NCBI RefSeq assembly: GCF_003265355.1
Contig: NZ_QFRW01000068.1
Coordinates: 1 to 60,328 of the forward strand
Reading direction: 5' to 3'
DNA length: 60,328 bases
Source of the DNA: Glycomyces dulcitolivorans
GTDB taxonomy: Bacteria > Actinomycetota > Actinomycetes > Mycobacteriales > Micromonosporaceae
Made by a program: the position numbers and the translations under genes. Positions 29,449 through 38,438 of this stretch are shown one piece after another (within the stretch, counting starts at the first letter, position 1; each line of letters opens with the position of its first letter). The notes beneath the pieces are model-generated. The model did no database searches and had not been told where the DNA came from. It saw nothing but the letters and a program-made list of their open reading frames with translations.

Positions 29449-30459
29449 ATGGGACGCTATGTGATCCGCCGCCTCCTCCAGGCGCTTCTGACCCTCGGGA
29501 TCGTGCTCTTCCTGCTCCACTACCTGACCGTGCTGTCCGTCCAGATCAGGGGGAACCCGGCGCTGCTGTTCTTCGGCGGCGACCGGACGCCCGACCCGAA
29601 CATGCTCGCGCAGGTCGAACGCCTCTACGGCCTCGACAACAAGTGCTACGAGCGGGTCGGCGACCCGTGCCTGGCGCCGTTCGTCGACCGCCTCCAGAAC
29701 TTCGTGCAGGGCGACTTCGGCACCACCCTCAACGGCAACCGCGACGTCGGCCAGCTCCTCGCGATCTACATCCCGAACACGTTGCGGCTGTTCATCTTCG
29801 CGACCGTGACGCTGGTGACGGTCGCGATGGTGCTCGGCACCTGGGCCGCCCGCCACCGCGGCAAGTTCATCGACCACACCGTGCGCGGCACCACGATCCT
29901 CGCCGACTCGATCCCGGTGTTCCTCATCCTGCTGTCCTACGTGTACATCATCGCGGTCCCGCTCACCCGCTGGGCCAGGGACATCTGGGGCACCGAGTCG
30001 TTCATGGGCCAGGTGTTCAGACCCAACTACAACCCCGACTACCCGTGGACGACGATCATCATCCCGGGCATCATCGTCGGCACGGTCGGCCTCGCCACCA
30101 TGACCCGCCTCATCCGCGCCAGCCAGCTGGAGAACCTCGGCTCGGACTTCGTGCGGACCGCGAGGGCCAAGGGCCTCAAGCCGATGCGCATCACGATCGT
30201 GCACGTCATCCGCAACTCGATGATCCCGATCATCACCGGCATCGGCTTCCTGTTCGCGTTCATGCTCTCCGGCGCCGTCCTCACCGAGGGCGTCATGGGC
30301 ATCCCCGGGATGGGCCGCATGATCTTCCAGGCGGTGCAGCGCCAGGAGGGCAACCTCGTCATCGTCGGCCTCACGGTCTCGGCGGTCGTCGTGGTGTTCG
30401 TGAGCCTGATCGTCGACCTCCTCTACGCCGCACTCGACCCGAGGATCCGCTATGAGTGA
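29449..30459 (+). CDS. Peptide ABC transporter permease (DppB/OppB type)
   Basis: A 336-residue membrane protein with six helices. MGRYVIRRLLQALLTL is the classical DppB start; RTARAKGLKPMRITIVHVIRNSMIPI is the ATPase-contact (EAA) loop, and the segment after it ends with VLTEGVMGIPGMG. The loop between helices 1 and 2 is long and contains two Cys (CYERVGDPCL). ATG 29449 has GGAAAG 6 bases upstream; TTG 29437 is less likely. It overlaps the next permease gene by eight bases. Confidence 0.92.
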   Translation: MGRYVIRRLLQALLTLGIVLFLLHYLTVLSVQIRGNPALLFFGGDRTPDPNMLAQVERLYGLDNKCYERVGDPCLAPFVDRLQNFVQGDFGTTLNGNRDVGQLLAIYIPNTLRLFIFATVTLVTVAMVLGTWAARHRGKFIDHTVRGTTILADSIPVFLILLSYVYIIAVPLTRWARDIWGTESFMGQVFRPNYNPDYPWTTIIIPGIIVGTVGLATMTRLIRASQLENLGSDFVRTARAKGLKPMRITIVHVIRNSMIPIITGIGFLFAFMLSGAVLTEGVMGIPGMGRMIFQAVQRQEGNLVIVGLTVSAVVVVFVSLIVDLLYAALDPRIRYE

Positions 30460-31372
30460 GCTGACCGCCCCGACGCCGACCGCGGAGCGGCAGGCGTCCC
30501 TCTGGTCGGACGCGTTCCGGACCATGCGCAAGCGCCCCGACGTCATCATCGCGACCCTGGTGCTGCTCTTCGTGTTCGCGATGGCCGCACTCCCGGGCCT
30601 GTTCACCGACAAGGACCCCACGGTCTGCATCGGCCGCGAGGCCAAACTGCGGCCCGACACCTGGTTCACCGGGGACCACCCGCTCGGCACGGACGCGTTC
30701 GGCTGCGACTTCGCCGCGACCCTCGTCCACGGCACCCGGCCCACGATCACCCTGGCGCTGGTCGTCATCGTCGCCTCGGTCCTCGTCGGCCTGGTCCTGG
30801 GCATCCTCTCGGGCTACTACGGCGGCTGGATCGACACGCTCATCTCGCGCGGCCTCGACGTGTTCATCGTCATCCCGATGCTCATGGGCGCGGTCCTGAT
30901 CCTGAGCCTGTTCCGCGGCCGCGTCGCCGCCGACAACCTGTTCGAGACCATCGCGCCGGCCGCGATCTCCCTGGCGCTCTTCGGATGGATGGAGTTCTGC
31001 CGGTACACGCGCGCGGCCACGCTGGAGACGAAGAACCTCGACTACGTCACGGCCGCCAAGTGCCTCGGCGCCAGCGACCGCCGGATCATGTTCAAGCACA
31101 TCCTGCCGAACGCGATCGTCCCGGTCACCGCGGTCGTGCCCACCACCATCGGCGGCATCATCGTCACCGAGGCGGCCCTCGCGGTCCTCGGCATCGGCGT
31201 CCAGCCGCCCGCGACCAGCTGGGGCGTGCTGCTGTCCAAGGGCACCGAGTGGGCGGGCGGCGGCTACGTCTACCTCTTCGCCTGGCCGCTGGGCATGCTC
31301 GTCCTGACCGTGTTCGCGTTCGCGACCTTCGGGGACGCCCTGCGCGACGCCCTCGACCCGAAACTGAGGTGA
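30452..31372 (+). CDS. Peptide ABC transporter permease (DppC/OppC type)
   Basis: A 306-residue permease of the DppC class. It has HPLGTDAFGCDFAATLVHGTR, the typical extracytoplasmic segment, and a C-terminal EAA loop (KCLGASDRRIMFKHILPNAI). LGIGVQPPATSWGVLL is conserved. It pairs with the preceding DppB-type protein to form the channel and overlaps that gene by eight bases. Confidence 0.92.
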   Translation: MSELTAPTPTAERQASLWSDAFRTMRKRPDVIIATLVLLFVFAMAALPGLFTDKDPTVCIGREAKLRPDTWFTGDHPLGTDAFGCDFAATLVHGTRPTITLALVVIVASVLVGLVLGILSGYYGGWIDTLISRGLDVFIVIPMLMGAVLILSLFRGRVAADNLFETIAPAAISLALFGWMEFCRYTRAATLETKNLDYVTAAKCLGASDRRIMFKHILPNAIVPVTAVVPTTIGGIIVTEAALAVLGIGVQPPATSWGVLLSKGTEWAGGGYVYLFAWPLGMLVLTVFAFATFGDALRDALDPKLR

Positions 31373-31377
31373 TCCCG

Positions 31378-32415
31378 GTGGCAGAGACCGTCCGCGTCAT
31401 CGGCGACACCCTCCCGGGCGCCGACTTCAACTCCCCGCTGCTCGAAGTGGACGACCTGCACGTGGAGTTCCGGGTGCGCGGCCAGCGCATCCCGGCCGTC
31501 CGCGGCGCGAGCTTCACCCTGGAGCAGGGCCGCACGCTCGCCGTCGTCGGCGAGTCCGGCTCGGGCAAGTCGGTGACCTCCCAGGCGATCATGGGCATCC
31601 TCGACACCCCGCCGGCCAAGATCACCGGCGGGGCCGTGCGCCTCCACGGCGTCGACCTCCTGGAGCAGAACGAGGAGACGCGCAGATCCGTGCGCGGCAA
31701 CCACATCGCGATCGTCTTCCAGGACGCCCTGTCGGCCCTGAATCCCCTGTGGTCGGTCGGCTTCCAGATCGGGGAGCTGTTCCGCGTCCACCGCGGCGCC
31801 ACCCGCAAGGAGGCGCGGCTCAAGGCGATCGAGCTGCTCGACCAGGTCGGCATCCCCGACGCGAAGAACCGCGTCGGCCACTACCCGCACCAGTTCTCCG
31901 GGGGCATGCGCCAGCGCGTGATGATCGCGATGGCGCTCGCGCTCGACCCGGAGGTGCTCATCGCCGACGAGCCGACGACCGCGCTCGACGTGACGGTGCA
32001 GGCGCAGATCATGCGGCTGCTCAAGCGGATCCAGTCCGAGCGGCGCATGGGCCTGATCCTCATCACGCACGACCTCGGCGTGGTCGCCGACGTCGCCGAC
32101 GAGGTCGCGGTCATGTACGCGGGGGAGGTGGTCGAGCGCGCGGGCATCCGCGACGCGTTCAAGCGCCCGGCCCACCCGTACACGAAGGCGCTGCTGCGGG
32201 CGATCCCGCGCGTGGACACCGTCGGCCAGGAGCTGGAGGTGATCGGCGGCCTGCCGCCGAACCCCGCCCGGCTGCCGGGCGGGTGCCCGTTCCACCCCCG
32301 CTGCTTCGCGGCGGAGGACAAGTGCGCGACCGAGGTGCCGCCGTGGGTCGAGCCCGCCGAGTTCCACGGTGCGCGCTGCCACTTCGCCGAGGAGGTCTAC
32401 ACCGATGAACGCTGA
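31378..32415 (+). CDS. Peptide ABC transporter ATPase (DppD/OppD type)
   Basis: A 345-residue ATPase. Walker [24 protein letters not shown] signature, Walker [13 protein letters not shown], and a C-terminal oligopeptide/dipeptide domain with [14 protein letters not shown], a pattern that binds a 4Fe-4S cluster in some homologues. GTG 31378 has GAGG 8 bases upstream; GTG 31369, overlapping the previous stop, is the alternative. It overlaps the next gene by 11 bases. Confidence 0.92.
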   Translation: MAETVRVIGDTLPGADFNSPLLEVDDLHVEFRVRGQRIPAVRGASFTLEQGRTLAVVGESGSGKSVTSQAIMGILDTPPAKITGGAVRLHGVDLLEQNEETRRSVRGNHIAIVFQDALSALNPLWSVGFQIGELFRVHRGATRKEARLKAIELLDQVGIPDAKNRVGHYPHQFSGGMRQRVMIAMALALDPEVLIADEPTTALDVTVQAQIMRLLKRIQSERRMGLILITHDLGVVADVADEVAVMYAGEVVERAGIRDAFKRPAHPYTKALLRAIPRVDTVGQELEVIGGLPPNPARLPGGCPFHPRCFAAEDKCATEVPPWVEPAEFHGARCHFAEEVYTDER

Positions 32416-33445
32416 ACTGGGCCAGGCCGGTACGGGGGCCGAACCGGTCCTGGAGGCCGTGGATCTGGTCAAGCACTTCCCGATCCAGAGCGGTGTGGTC
32501 GTCAAGCGCACCATCGGGCACGTGCAGGCCGTGGACGGCGTGGACCTGAAGCTGTACCCGGGGCAGACGCTCGGGGTGGTGGGCGAGTCGGGCTGCGGGA
32601 AGTCGACGCTCGCGAAGCTCCTGGTCGGGCTCGAGACACCGACGTCGGGTTCGATCAAGCTGCTGGGCAAGGAGATCGGGAACCTGTCGGCGCGGCGGAT
32701 CAGGCCGTTCCGGCGGGACATCCAACTGGTGTTCCAGGACCCGTACACCTCGCTCAACCCGCGGCTCACCGTCGGCGACATCGTCGGGGAGCCGTTCGCG
32801 ATCCACCCGGAGGTGGTGCCGAAGGCCAAGCGCGCCGACGAGGTGAAGGAGCTGCTGGACATGGTCGGGCTGAGCCCCGACCACGTCAACCGGTACCCGC
32901 ACCAGTTCTCGGGCGGGCAGCGGCAGCGCATCGGGATCGCCCGGGCGCTGGCGCTGCGCCCGCAGGTGCTGGTGTGCGACGAGCCGGTGTCGGCGCTGGA
33001 CGTGTCGATCCAGGGGCAGGTCATCAACCTGCTCGAACGCCTGCAGAACGAGCTGGGCCTGGCGTACGTGTTCATCGCGCACGACCTGTCGGTGGTGCGC
33101 CACATCGCCGACGAGGTCGCGGTCATGTACCTGGGCAAAGTGGTCGAGCGCGGGACCGGCCCGGACATCTACGACCACCCGAGGCACCCGTACACGCAGG
33201 CGCTGCTGTCGGCGGTCCCCGTCCCGGACCCGGACCTGCGCGGGCGCCGCGAGGAGATCGTCCTGCAGGGGGACGTGCCGTCCCCGATCAACCCGCCTTC
33301 GGGCTGCCGCTTCCGCACCCGCTGCTGGAAGGCGACCGACCACTGCGCCGAGGAGGTCCCGACGCTTGACGTGGGCGACGGCGGCACGCATCCGACGGCC
33401 TGCTTCTACGCGGAGGAACGCGACGTCACGCACGCGGTGAAGTGA
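32405..33445 (+). CDS. Peptide ABC transporter ATPase (DppF/OppF type)
   Basis: A 346-residue ATPase, partner of the preceding DppD-type subunit. Walker A GESGCGKST, signature FSGGQRQRIGIARAL, Walker B VLVCDEPVSALD, and C-terminal GCRFRTRCWKATDHC. It is the last gene of the operon, followed within 10 bases by a strong hairpin. Confidence 0.93.
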   Translation: MNAELGQAGTGAEPVLEAVDLVKHFPIQSGVVVKRTIGHVQAVDGVDLKLYPGQTLGVVGESGCGKSTLAKLLVGLETPTSGSIKLLGKEIGNLSARRIRPFRRDIQLVFQDPYTSLNPRLTVGDIVGEPFAIHPEVVPKAKRADEVKELLDMVGLSPDHVNRYPHQFSGGQRQRIGIARALALRPQVLVCDEPVSALDVSIQGQVINLLERLQNELGLAYVFIAHDLSVVRHIADEVAVMYLGKVVERGTGPDIYDHPRHPYTQALLSAVPVPDPDLRGRREEIVLQGDVPSPINPPSGCRFRTRCWKATDHCAEEVPTLDVGDGGTHPTACFYAEERDVTHAVK

Positions 33446-33453
33446 CCCGCGGG

Positions 33454-33481
33454 GAGGCCGGACCGCCCCCGGTCCGGCCTC
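33454..33481. terminator. Bidirectional terminator
   Basis: GAGGCCGGACCG pairs perfectly with its complement (33470-33481) around CCCC. It lies between the converging peptide ATPase and phosphoesterase genes and can serve both. Confidence 0.85.
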
Positions 33482-33483
33482 TC

Positions 33484-34347
33484 TCAGTCTTCAGGACTGG
33501 TGTGCCGCAATGCTTCCCGGAGCTCGTCCCCGCCGATCTCGGCGAGCGTCTCGCCCGCTTGGAGGGTGTGGAAGACGGGGGCGTCGAGGTCGGCGAGGTC
33601 GATGAGGGTGGCGGCGGAGCCGCGGACGTAGCGGACGGCCTCGTCGCCGCAGGAGAGGTCGCGGCGGTTGACGACGGCCGGGCCGGTCCAGACGGCGGCG
33701 TCGCCGAGGCGCCCGGCGAGCTGGAGGTGGTAGTGCCCGCACAGGATCACGCGCACATCGGTTCCGGCGATCGCGTCGGCGAGGTCGCCGGGGTCGGCGA
33801 GCGTCGGGGGTTCCTGGACGGCGTTGGGGAACCGGATGGGCGGGTGGTGGAACGCCAGGACGGTGCCGCGCGGGGCCGGGGCGGCGAGGAGGCCGCGGAG
33901 CCATGAGAGCTGGGCGGCGCTGATGCGGCCGTGGACCTTCCCGGGGACGAGCGTGTCGAGGGTGATGAGCCGGACCCCGTCGACGGCGCTGGCGGCGGCG
34001 CGCTCGGGGGAGTGGACGGCGTCGACCGCGGCATCGCGGAGGTCGAGGTCGAGGTGCCCGCTGCCGAGGACTTCGGTGAAGGCGTCCCGGTCGTCGGCGT
34101 TGCCGGTGGTGAAGACGGCCGGCGCGCCGCGCTCACTCGCGAAGGCGCCGATGAGGTCCCGGGCCAGGCGGTACGCCCCGGCCGACCCGTCGTCGGCGAC
34201 GTCGCCGGTGACCACGACGAGGTCGATGCGCCGCAGCGGTTCAAGGTGCGCGAGCAGCCCGGTCAGGGCCTCGGCGGCGTCGACGCCGGTGCGGTGGCGG
34301 CTGCCGTCGCCGGTCAGGTGCGTGTCCGAAAGATGCAGAACCCTCAT
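33484..34347 (-). CDS. Metallophosphoesterase (CpdA-like) with altered motif
   Basis: A 287-residue calcineurin-like phosphoesterase. It keeps the metal motifs DTHL (D8, H10), GDVADDG (D49), HH in AFHHPP, and GHYH. The usual GNHD motif reads GNADD (N83, A84), so the His that serves as general acid in many members is missing. It may hydrolyse cyclic nucleotides or phosphodiesters, or be weakly active. TAGCCT at 34354-34359 lies at -12 to -7 of the ATG, so it may be transcribed leaderless, from a promoter inside the end of the upstream membrane-protein gene. Confidence 0.82.
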   Translation of the reverse strand: MRVLHLSDTHLTGDGSRHRTGVDAAEALTGLLAHLEPLRRIDLVVVTGDVADDGSAGAYRLARDLIGAFASERGAPAVFTTGNADDRDAFTEVLGSGHLDLDLRDAAVDAVHSPERAAASAVDGVRLITLDTLVPGKVHGRISAAQLSWLRGLLAAPAPRGTVLAFHHPPIRFPNAVQEPPTLADPGDLADAIAGTDVRVILCGHYHLQLAGRLGDAAVWTGPAVVNRRDLSCGDEAVRYVRGSAATLIDLADLDAPVFHTLQAGETLAEIGGDELREALRHTSPED

Positions 34348-34356
34348 CCGGTGAGG

Positions 34357-34890
34357 CTATCGAGTCAGGGCGTCCAGGAGTGCGAGGAGCCCCGAGACGA
34401 GGAGGATCGGCCCGGTCGTGGCGCCGACGACGGCGCTGACGGTGAGCGAGCGGGCCCTGGCGATGAACACCGATACGACGGAGGCGATCGCGACCAGCGC
34501 GGCGGTGACGTGCAGGGCGGGGATCTCCAGGAGCACCGCGACGGGGAAGAAGTGGACGCCGACCACGAACGCGATCCACGCCGACGTCAGGTGCGACTTC
34601 TTGCGGACGGCGAGGAACGCCGCGCCGAGGCCGGCGAGCGCGAACTCGACGCCGACGACGATCCCGAACTTCGGGCCCACACTGGCGTCGATGACCGACC
34701 CGTCGGACCAGTGCCGCCACAGCAGCAGGCCGCCGGCGACGGCGGTGAGTCCGCTGAGGATGGAGCCGATCCGCAGGGGCCACAGCCATTTCGCGGGCGG
34801 GTCCTCCTGCGCCCAGCCGAACCAGGCCATGGCGAAGAAGCCGAACACGGCGGCGGTGCCCGCGGCGTCGCGGAGGAATTCAGGGGTCAC
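34357..34890 (-). CDS. Small polytopic membrane protein, unknown function
   Basis: A 177-residue protein with about five hydrophobic helices (roughly 12-28, 38-58, 75-93, 103-140, 148-172). FFAMAWFGWAQEDPPAKW and GPKFGIVVGVEFALAG are the most distinctive stretches. I recognise no catalytic motif. The gene lies 9 bases upstream of the phosphoesterase start, so the two may be co-transcribed. Confidence 0.7.
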   Translation of the reverse strand: MTPEFLRDAAGTAAVFGFFAMAWFGWAQEDPPAKWLWPLRIGSILSGLTAVAGGLLLWRHWSDGSVIDASVGPKFGIVVGVEFALAGLGAAFLAVRKKSHLTSAWIAFVVGVHFFPVAVLLEIPALHVTAALVAIASVVSVFIARARSLTVSAVVGATTGPILLVSGLLALLDALTR

Positions 34891-34932
34891 GGGGGGCCGA
34901 TCTGCGAGGAGTTCCGGGGTGGCGGACCCAGG

Positions 34933-35412
34933 TTACCGGTCGAGGCGCTTCTCGTAGCAGATGGAGATGTCGGAGTCGACGTAGTGGCCGTAGCGGGGGA
35001 TCCGCAGGTAGCCCTCGCGCTCGTAGAAGCGGTTCGCGTCGGGCATGCGGGCCTCGTCGCCGGTCTCCAGCCGCAGCGTGTGCCACCCGCGCTCGCGCGC
35101 GGTCGCCTCCAGGGCCGCCAGCAGCGCCGGTGCGACGCCCGAACCGCGCGTCTCGGGGCGCACGAACATCCGCTTCACTTCTGCCGTACCGGGTTCGAGC
35201 TCGCGGAGCCCCCCGCAGGCGACGGCCGCGCCGTCCTCGCCGACGGCCACGAGGAAGACCTCCATGTCCGAGGCGGAGGGGACCGGGCCCGGTTCGTGGT
35301 CGTCGCGGCCGAAGCGCGCGTCGAGTTCGGCGCGCTGGCCGGCGCGCAGCGCGACGCCCTCGGGGTCGTCCCAGGCGCGGGGCTCGATCCGCCAGTCGGT
35401 GGTGGTGCGCAT
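34933..35412 (-). CDS. GNAT N-acetyltransferase
   Basis: A 159-residue acetyltransferase. EVKRMFVRPETRGSGVAPAL contains the acetyl-CoA loop (R/Q-x-x-G-x-G/A, here RGSGVA), and LETGDEARMPDANRFYEREGY is motif B. The target is unknown. ATG 35412 starts MRTTTDWRIE; the open frame extends far upstream without coding support. It diverges from a TetR-type gene across a palindromic operator, so the regulator probably controls it. Confidence 0.85.
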   Translation of the reverse strand: MRTTTDWRIEPRAWDDPEGVALRAGQRAELDARFGRDDHEPGPVPSASDMEVFLVAVGEDGAAVACGGLRELEPGTAEVKRMFVRPETRGSGVAPALLAALEATARERGWHTLRLETGDEARMPDANRFYEREGYLRIPRYGHYVDSDISICYEKRLDR

Positions 35413-35459
35413 GATGGTCGTCCGTTCGGTCGGGCCCGGGGCGGGCTTGTCGGAACAAG

Positions 35460-35482
35460 TGTTACCGTAACAGATGTTACGG
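35460..35482. promoter_or_regulatory. Candidate TetR operator (overlapping palindromes)
   Basis: TGTTACCGTAACA (35460-35472) is a near-perfect palindrome. It overlaps CCGTAAC-AGAT-GTTACGG (35465-35482), a perfect 7-base inverted repeat. The site lies between the divergent acetyltransferase and TetR genes, the usual place for an autoregulatory operator. Confidence 0.7.
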
Positions 35483-35505
35483 AGTCGGGGAAGAGGAGGA
35501 CCGCC

Positions 35506-36093
35506 ATCGCACGCCGCGCCGATCCGCAGTCCCAGCAGGAGCGGATCTCCGAAGCCGTCTGGAGCATCCTGGCGCTCAAGGGGATCGAGCACCTGACGAT
35601 CCGCGCCGTCGCCGCCGAGGCCGGCTGCACCACCGGCCTGGTCATGCACCGGTTCCCCGGCCGTCGCGCCCTCCTCGTCCACGCCCGCGACCTCCTCCAC
35701 GCCCGCACCCGCGCCCGCGTCGAACGCCTCGAAGCCGAGGCCCCGACCCCGCGGGCCGCGCTCCGCGCCGTCCTCGCCCAGGGCATGGCCCTCACCGAGG
35801 ACTCCTCCCAGGAGGCCCTGGTGTGGGTCGGGTTCCTCGCGGCCGCCGTCGGCGACGAGGAGCTCGCCGCCCTGCACCGCAGGAACAACCGCGCCTGGCG
35901 CGACCGCGTCGCCCGCCTCGTCCGCGAGTCCGCGCCCGGCCTCGACGGGCCCGAAGTCGACACCGCCGTCCTCGCCCTCACCGGCGCCACCGAAGGCGCC
36001 GCGCAGCTCGCCAGCGTCGACCCCGACTCCTACAGCGCCGCAACCCAGGAAGCGATGCTGGACGCCATGCTGGACGCGTTCGGCCTGGCGTGA
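35506..36093 (+). CDS. TetR-family transcriptional regulator, probable ATC start
   Basis: A protein of about 195 residues. The N-terminal helix-turn-helix reads IRAVAAEAGCTTGLVMHRFP, and the C-terminal ligand domain is helical. Homologues typically begin M-A-R-R-A-D-P; here the codon in that place is ATC, not ATG, yet it is preceded by an excellent AAGAGGAGG at 6 bases. No ATG, GTG or TTG is in frame nearby. It most likely represses itself and the divergent acetyltransferase through the palindromes just upstream. The ligand is unknown. Confidence 0.8.
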   Translation: MARRADPQSQQERISEAVWSILALKGIEHLTIRAVAAEAGCTTGLVMHRFPGRRALLVHARDLLHARTRARVERLEAEAPTPRAALRAVLAQGMALTEDSSQEALVWVGFLAAAVGDEELAALHRRNNRAWRDRVARLVRESAPGLDGPEVDTAVLALTGATEGAAQLASVDPDSYSAATQEAMLDAMLDAFGLA

Positions 36094-36172
36094 GCCGCGC
36101 CGCCCCGTCGAGCTGGCCCCGAACGGCGCGGCCTCGTAGGATGGAGGTTCGCAGCGATGATCGGAGACACCC

Positions 36173-36757
36173 TTGTTCCGACCACTGACCGGACTCCCGG
36201 ACCCCGCCCCGCGCCGATCGCGGACGGCCTTCCTGATGGCGTCGGCGATAGCCGCGGTCTCCCTGATCAGCGCGGTCGCGGTGTGGATCGCCGCCGCCGA
36301 GGCCCGCGCCGGGGCCGCCGAGCGCCTGCGCGCACGCGGCGACGACTTCCTGGAGCTCTACCTGCTCCACCTCGACGAGATCGTCCGCTTCCGCTTCACC
36401 GACTCCGCGGTCGCCTACCTCGCCGCCGCCGTCCTGTTCGCCTCGCTCGCCGTCGCGATCCGCTTCGGTCCCCAGTGGTCGGTCATGGCCACCGGGACCC
36501 TCAGCGCCGCAGGCACCTCCATCATCGCCTGGTTCGGCCTCACCAAGCTCGCCGACGGGCTCCCCCTCGGCGACTGGGCAGGGTACGAGCTCACCGCGAT
36601 GCTCCAGGAGGCCGCCCCCGCCTGGTACGCCCCGGCCGACCACCTGCCGCTCATCGCCACCGCCACGGGCCTTCCGCTCGTCGCCGTCCTCCTCGCCGCG
36701 GGCCACTTCAAGACGCGCGCCGAGTACCACCCCGAGGACGCCGACCTGCGCTGGTGA
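36173..36757 (+). CDS. Membrane protein of unknown function
   Basis: A 194-residue protein with an Arg-rich cytoplasmic start and about four helices (roughly 20-45, 75-96, 100-122, 155-178). No family recognised. TTG 36173 has GGAGA 6 bases upstream. TAGGAT at 36137-36142 is a possible -10. Coding bias supports a real gene. Confidence 0.65.
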   Translation: MFRPLTGLPDPAPRRSRTAFLMASAIAAVSLISAVAVWIAAAEARAGAAERLRARGDDFLELYLLHLDEIVRFRFTDSAVAYLAAAVLFASLAVAIRFGPQWSVMATGTLSAAGTSIIAWFGLTKLADGLPLGDWAGYELTAMLQEAAPAWYAPADHLPLIATATGLPLVAVLLAAGHFKTRAEYHPEDADLRW

Positions 36758-36824
36758 TTCCAGGCTGCGCCCCGCCCCGCCGTCCGGTATCGTCGCCCCT
36801 CGGCAACGGATTGGAGCGAACCTC

Positions 36825-37712
36825 TTGACCCGCATCGACATCACCACCGTCCAGGTCGCCGACGACAAGAGCGGCCCGTACGCGATCACCACCGGCCCCG
36901 ACCGGGCCCTGTGGTACACCCTCGTCCACTCCGGACAGATCGGCCGCCTCGTCCCCGGCGGGCAGCCGCAGGCGTTCGACCTCGACCCCGGCTGCGGCCC
37001 CACCGTCATCGCCACCGGCCTCGACGGGAACCTCTGGTTCACCGAGTACCAGGCCGGGCGCATCGGCCGCATCACCGCCCGCGGCGAGGTCACCGAGTTC
37101 GACCTCCCCGACCGGAGCGCGAACCCCTTCGGCATCTGCCCGGGCCCTGACGGCGCGCTGTGGTTCACCGAGACCGTGACGAACCGCGTCGGCCGCATCG
37201 GCGTCGACGGCGAGATCACGGTCTTCGACATCCCCGTCGAGGGCGCGTTCCCCTCGGCCATCACCGCCGGCCACGACGGCGCCCTGTGGTTCACCATGAA
37301 CGCCGCCAACGCGATCGGCCGCGCCACCGTCACAGGTGAGATCACCGTCCACCCGCTCCCCACCGAGGGCGCCGCCCCGGTTGGCGTCTGCGCGGGCGGC
37401 GACGGCGCCGTCTGGTTCGTCGAGATCGGTGCCGGCCAGATCGGCCGCATCGACGCCGCAGGCGCCGTCACCGAGCACCCGCTGCCCGACCGCACCGCCC
37501 GCCCCCACGCCATCGCCCCCGGCCCGGACGGGGCCCTGTGGTTCACCGAATGGGGCGCCAACCGCATCGGCCGCATCACCACCGGCGGCGAGATCACCGT
37601 CCAGGACCTCCCCGCACCCGACAGCGAACCCCACGGCCTCGCCGCCGGACCCGACGGCGCCCTGTGGTCCGCCCTGGAGACCGGGCACCTCGCCCGCTGC
37701 ACGCGCGCCTGA
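36825..37712 (+). CDS. vgb: Virginiamycin B (streptogramin B) lyase
   Basis: A 295-residue seven-bladed beta-propeller with repeated GxDGALWFTE blades. The catalytic and metal-binding positions reported for staphylococcal Vgb, H228, E268 and H270, fall at the same numbers here (RPHAIA; SEPHG), with E285 one residue from the reported E284. The enzyme linearises streptogramin B antibiotics by Mg2+-dependent lyase action without water. TTG 36825 follows GGAG at 8 bases; TATCGT (36788-36793) is a possible -10. Related proteins of other function exist, but the intact residue set favours activity. Confidence 0.85.
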   Translation: MTRIDITTVQVADDKSGPYAITTGPDRALWYTLVHSGQIGRLVPGGQPQAFDLDPGCGPTVIATGLDGNLWFTEYQAGRIGRITARGEVTEFDLPDRSANPFGICPGPDGALWFTETVTNRVGRIGVDGEITVFDIPVEGAFPSAITAGHDGALWFTMNAANAIGRATVTGEITVHPLPTEGAAPVGVCAGGDGAVWFVEIGAGQIGRIDAAGAVTEHPLPDRTARPHAIAPGPDGALWFTEWGANRIGRITTGGEITVQDLPAPDSEPHGLAAGPDGALWSALETGHLARCTRA

Positions 37713-37719
37713 CACGCGA

Positions 37720-37765
37720 CCGGGCCGCGGCCGCACGACGGGGGGACGTGCGGGCCGCGGCCCGG
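37720..37765. terminator. Long bidirectional terminator
   Basis: CCGGGCCGCGGCCGCAC pairs with 37748-37765 (one bulged base) around an 11-base loop, between converging vgb and sod. Confidence 0.8.
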
Positions 37766-37782
37766 AACCGAAGGGGCCGTTC

Positions 37783-38385
37783 CTAGACGGCCTTCGCCGC
37801 CTCGTACCGGGCGGCGACATCCTGCCAGTTCACGACCTCCCACATCGCCTTCACGAAGTCGGGGCGGACGTTCTTGTACTGGAGGTAGTACGCGTGCTCC
37901 CACGCGTCGAACGCCAGCAGCGGCACCGACGTCTGGGCCACGTTCCCGTGGTGGTCGTAGACCTGCTCCACGATGAGCCGCTTCGAGGTCGGCTCGTACG
38001 ACAGCACGCCCCAGCCCGAGCCCTGCACGAGCGTCGTCGCCGCCGAGAGCTGCCCGTGGAAGCCCTCGAACGACCCGAAGTACTCGTCGATCGCCTCCGC
38101 GAGGTCGCCCTCGGGGCGGTCCCCGCCGTCCGGGCTCATGTTCTCCCAGTAGAGGGAATGCAGCACGTGCCCTGAGACGTTGAACGCGAGGGTCTTCTCC
38201 AGGCCCACGATCGACGTGAAGTCGCCCTTGTCGCGGGCCTCGGCGATCCGCTCCAGGGTGTCGTTGGCGCCCTTGACGTACGCCGCGTGGTGCTTGTCGT
38301 GGTGCAGCTCAAGGATGTAGCCGTTGATGTGCGGCTCCAGCGAGCCGTAGTCGTAGGGCAGGTCCGGAAGCGTGTAGACGGTCAT
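37783..38385 (-). CDS. sodF: Fe/Mn superoxide dismutase
   Basis: A 200-residue cytoplasmic dismutase. Metal ligands are a His in the HHDKHH segment, the His of [14 protein letters not shown], and Asp and His in [13 protein letters not shown]. Sequence cannot separate iron from manganese use. The upstream Nur-type operator favours the Fe-SOD type (SodF), which in Streptomyces is repressed by nickel-bound Nur while a nickel SOD takes over. ATG 38385 has GAGAGAGG just upstream; the longer frame lacks support. No sodN is in the window. Confidence 0.93.
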   Translation of the reverse strand: MTVYTLPDLPYDYGSLEPHINGYILELHHDKHHAAYVKGANDTLERIAEARDKGDFTSIVGLEKTLAFNVSGHVLHSLYWENMSPDGGDRPEGDLAEAIDEYFGSFEGFHGQLSAATTLVQGSGWGVLSYEPTSKRLIVEQVYDHHGNVAQTSVPLLAFDAWEHAYYLQYKNVRPDFVKAMWEVVNWQDVAARYEAAKAV

Positions 38386-38438
38386 CGTCGCCTCTCTCTG
38401 TCGCGGCAGTTCGAACACTGTCGCCACAGTTTCACAAC

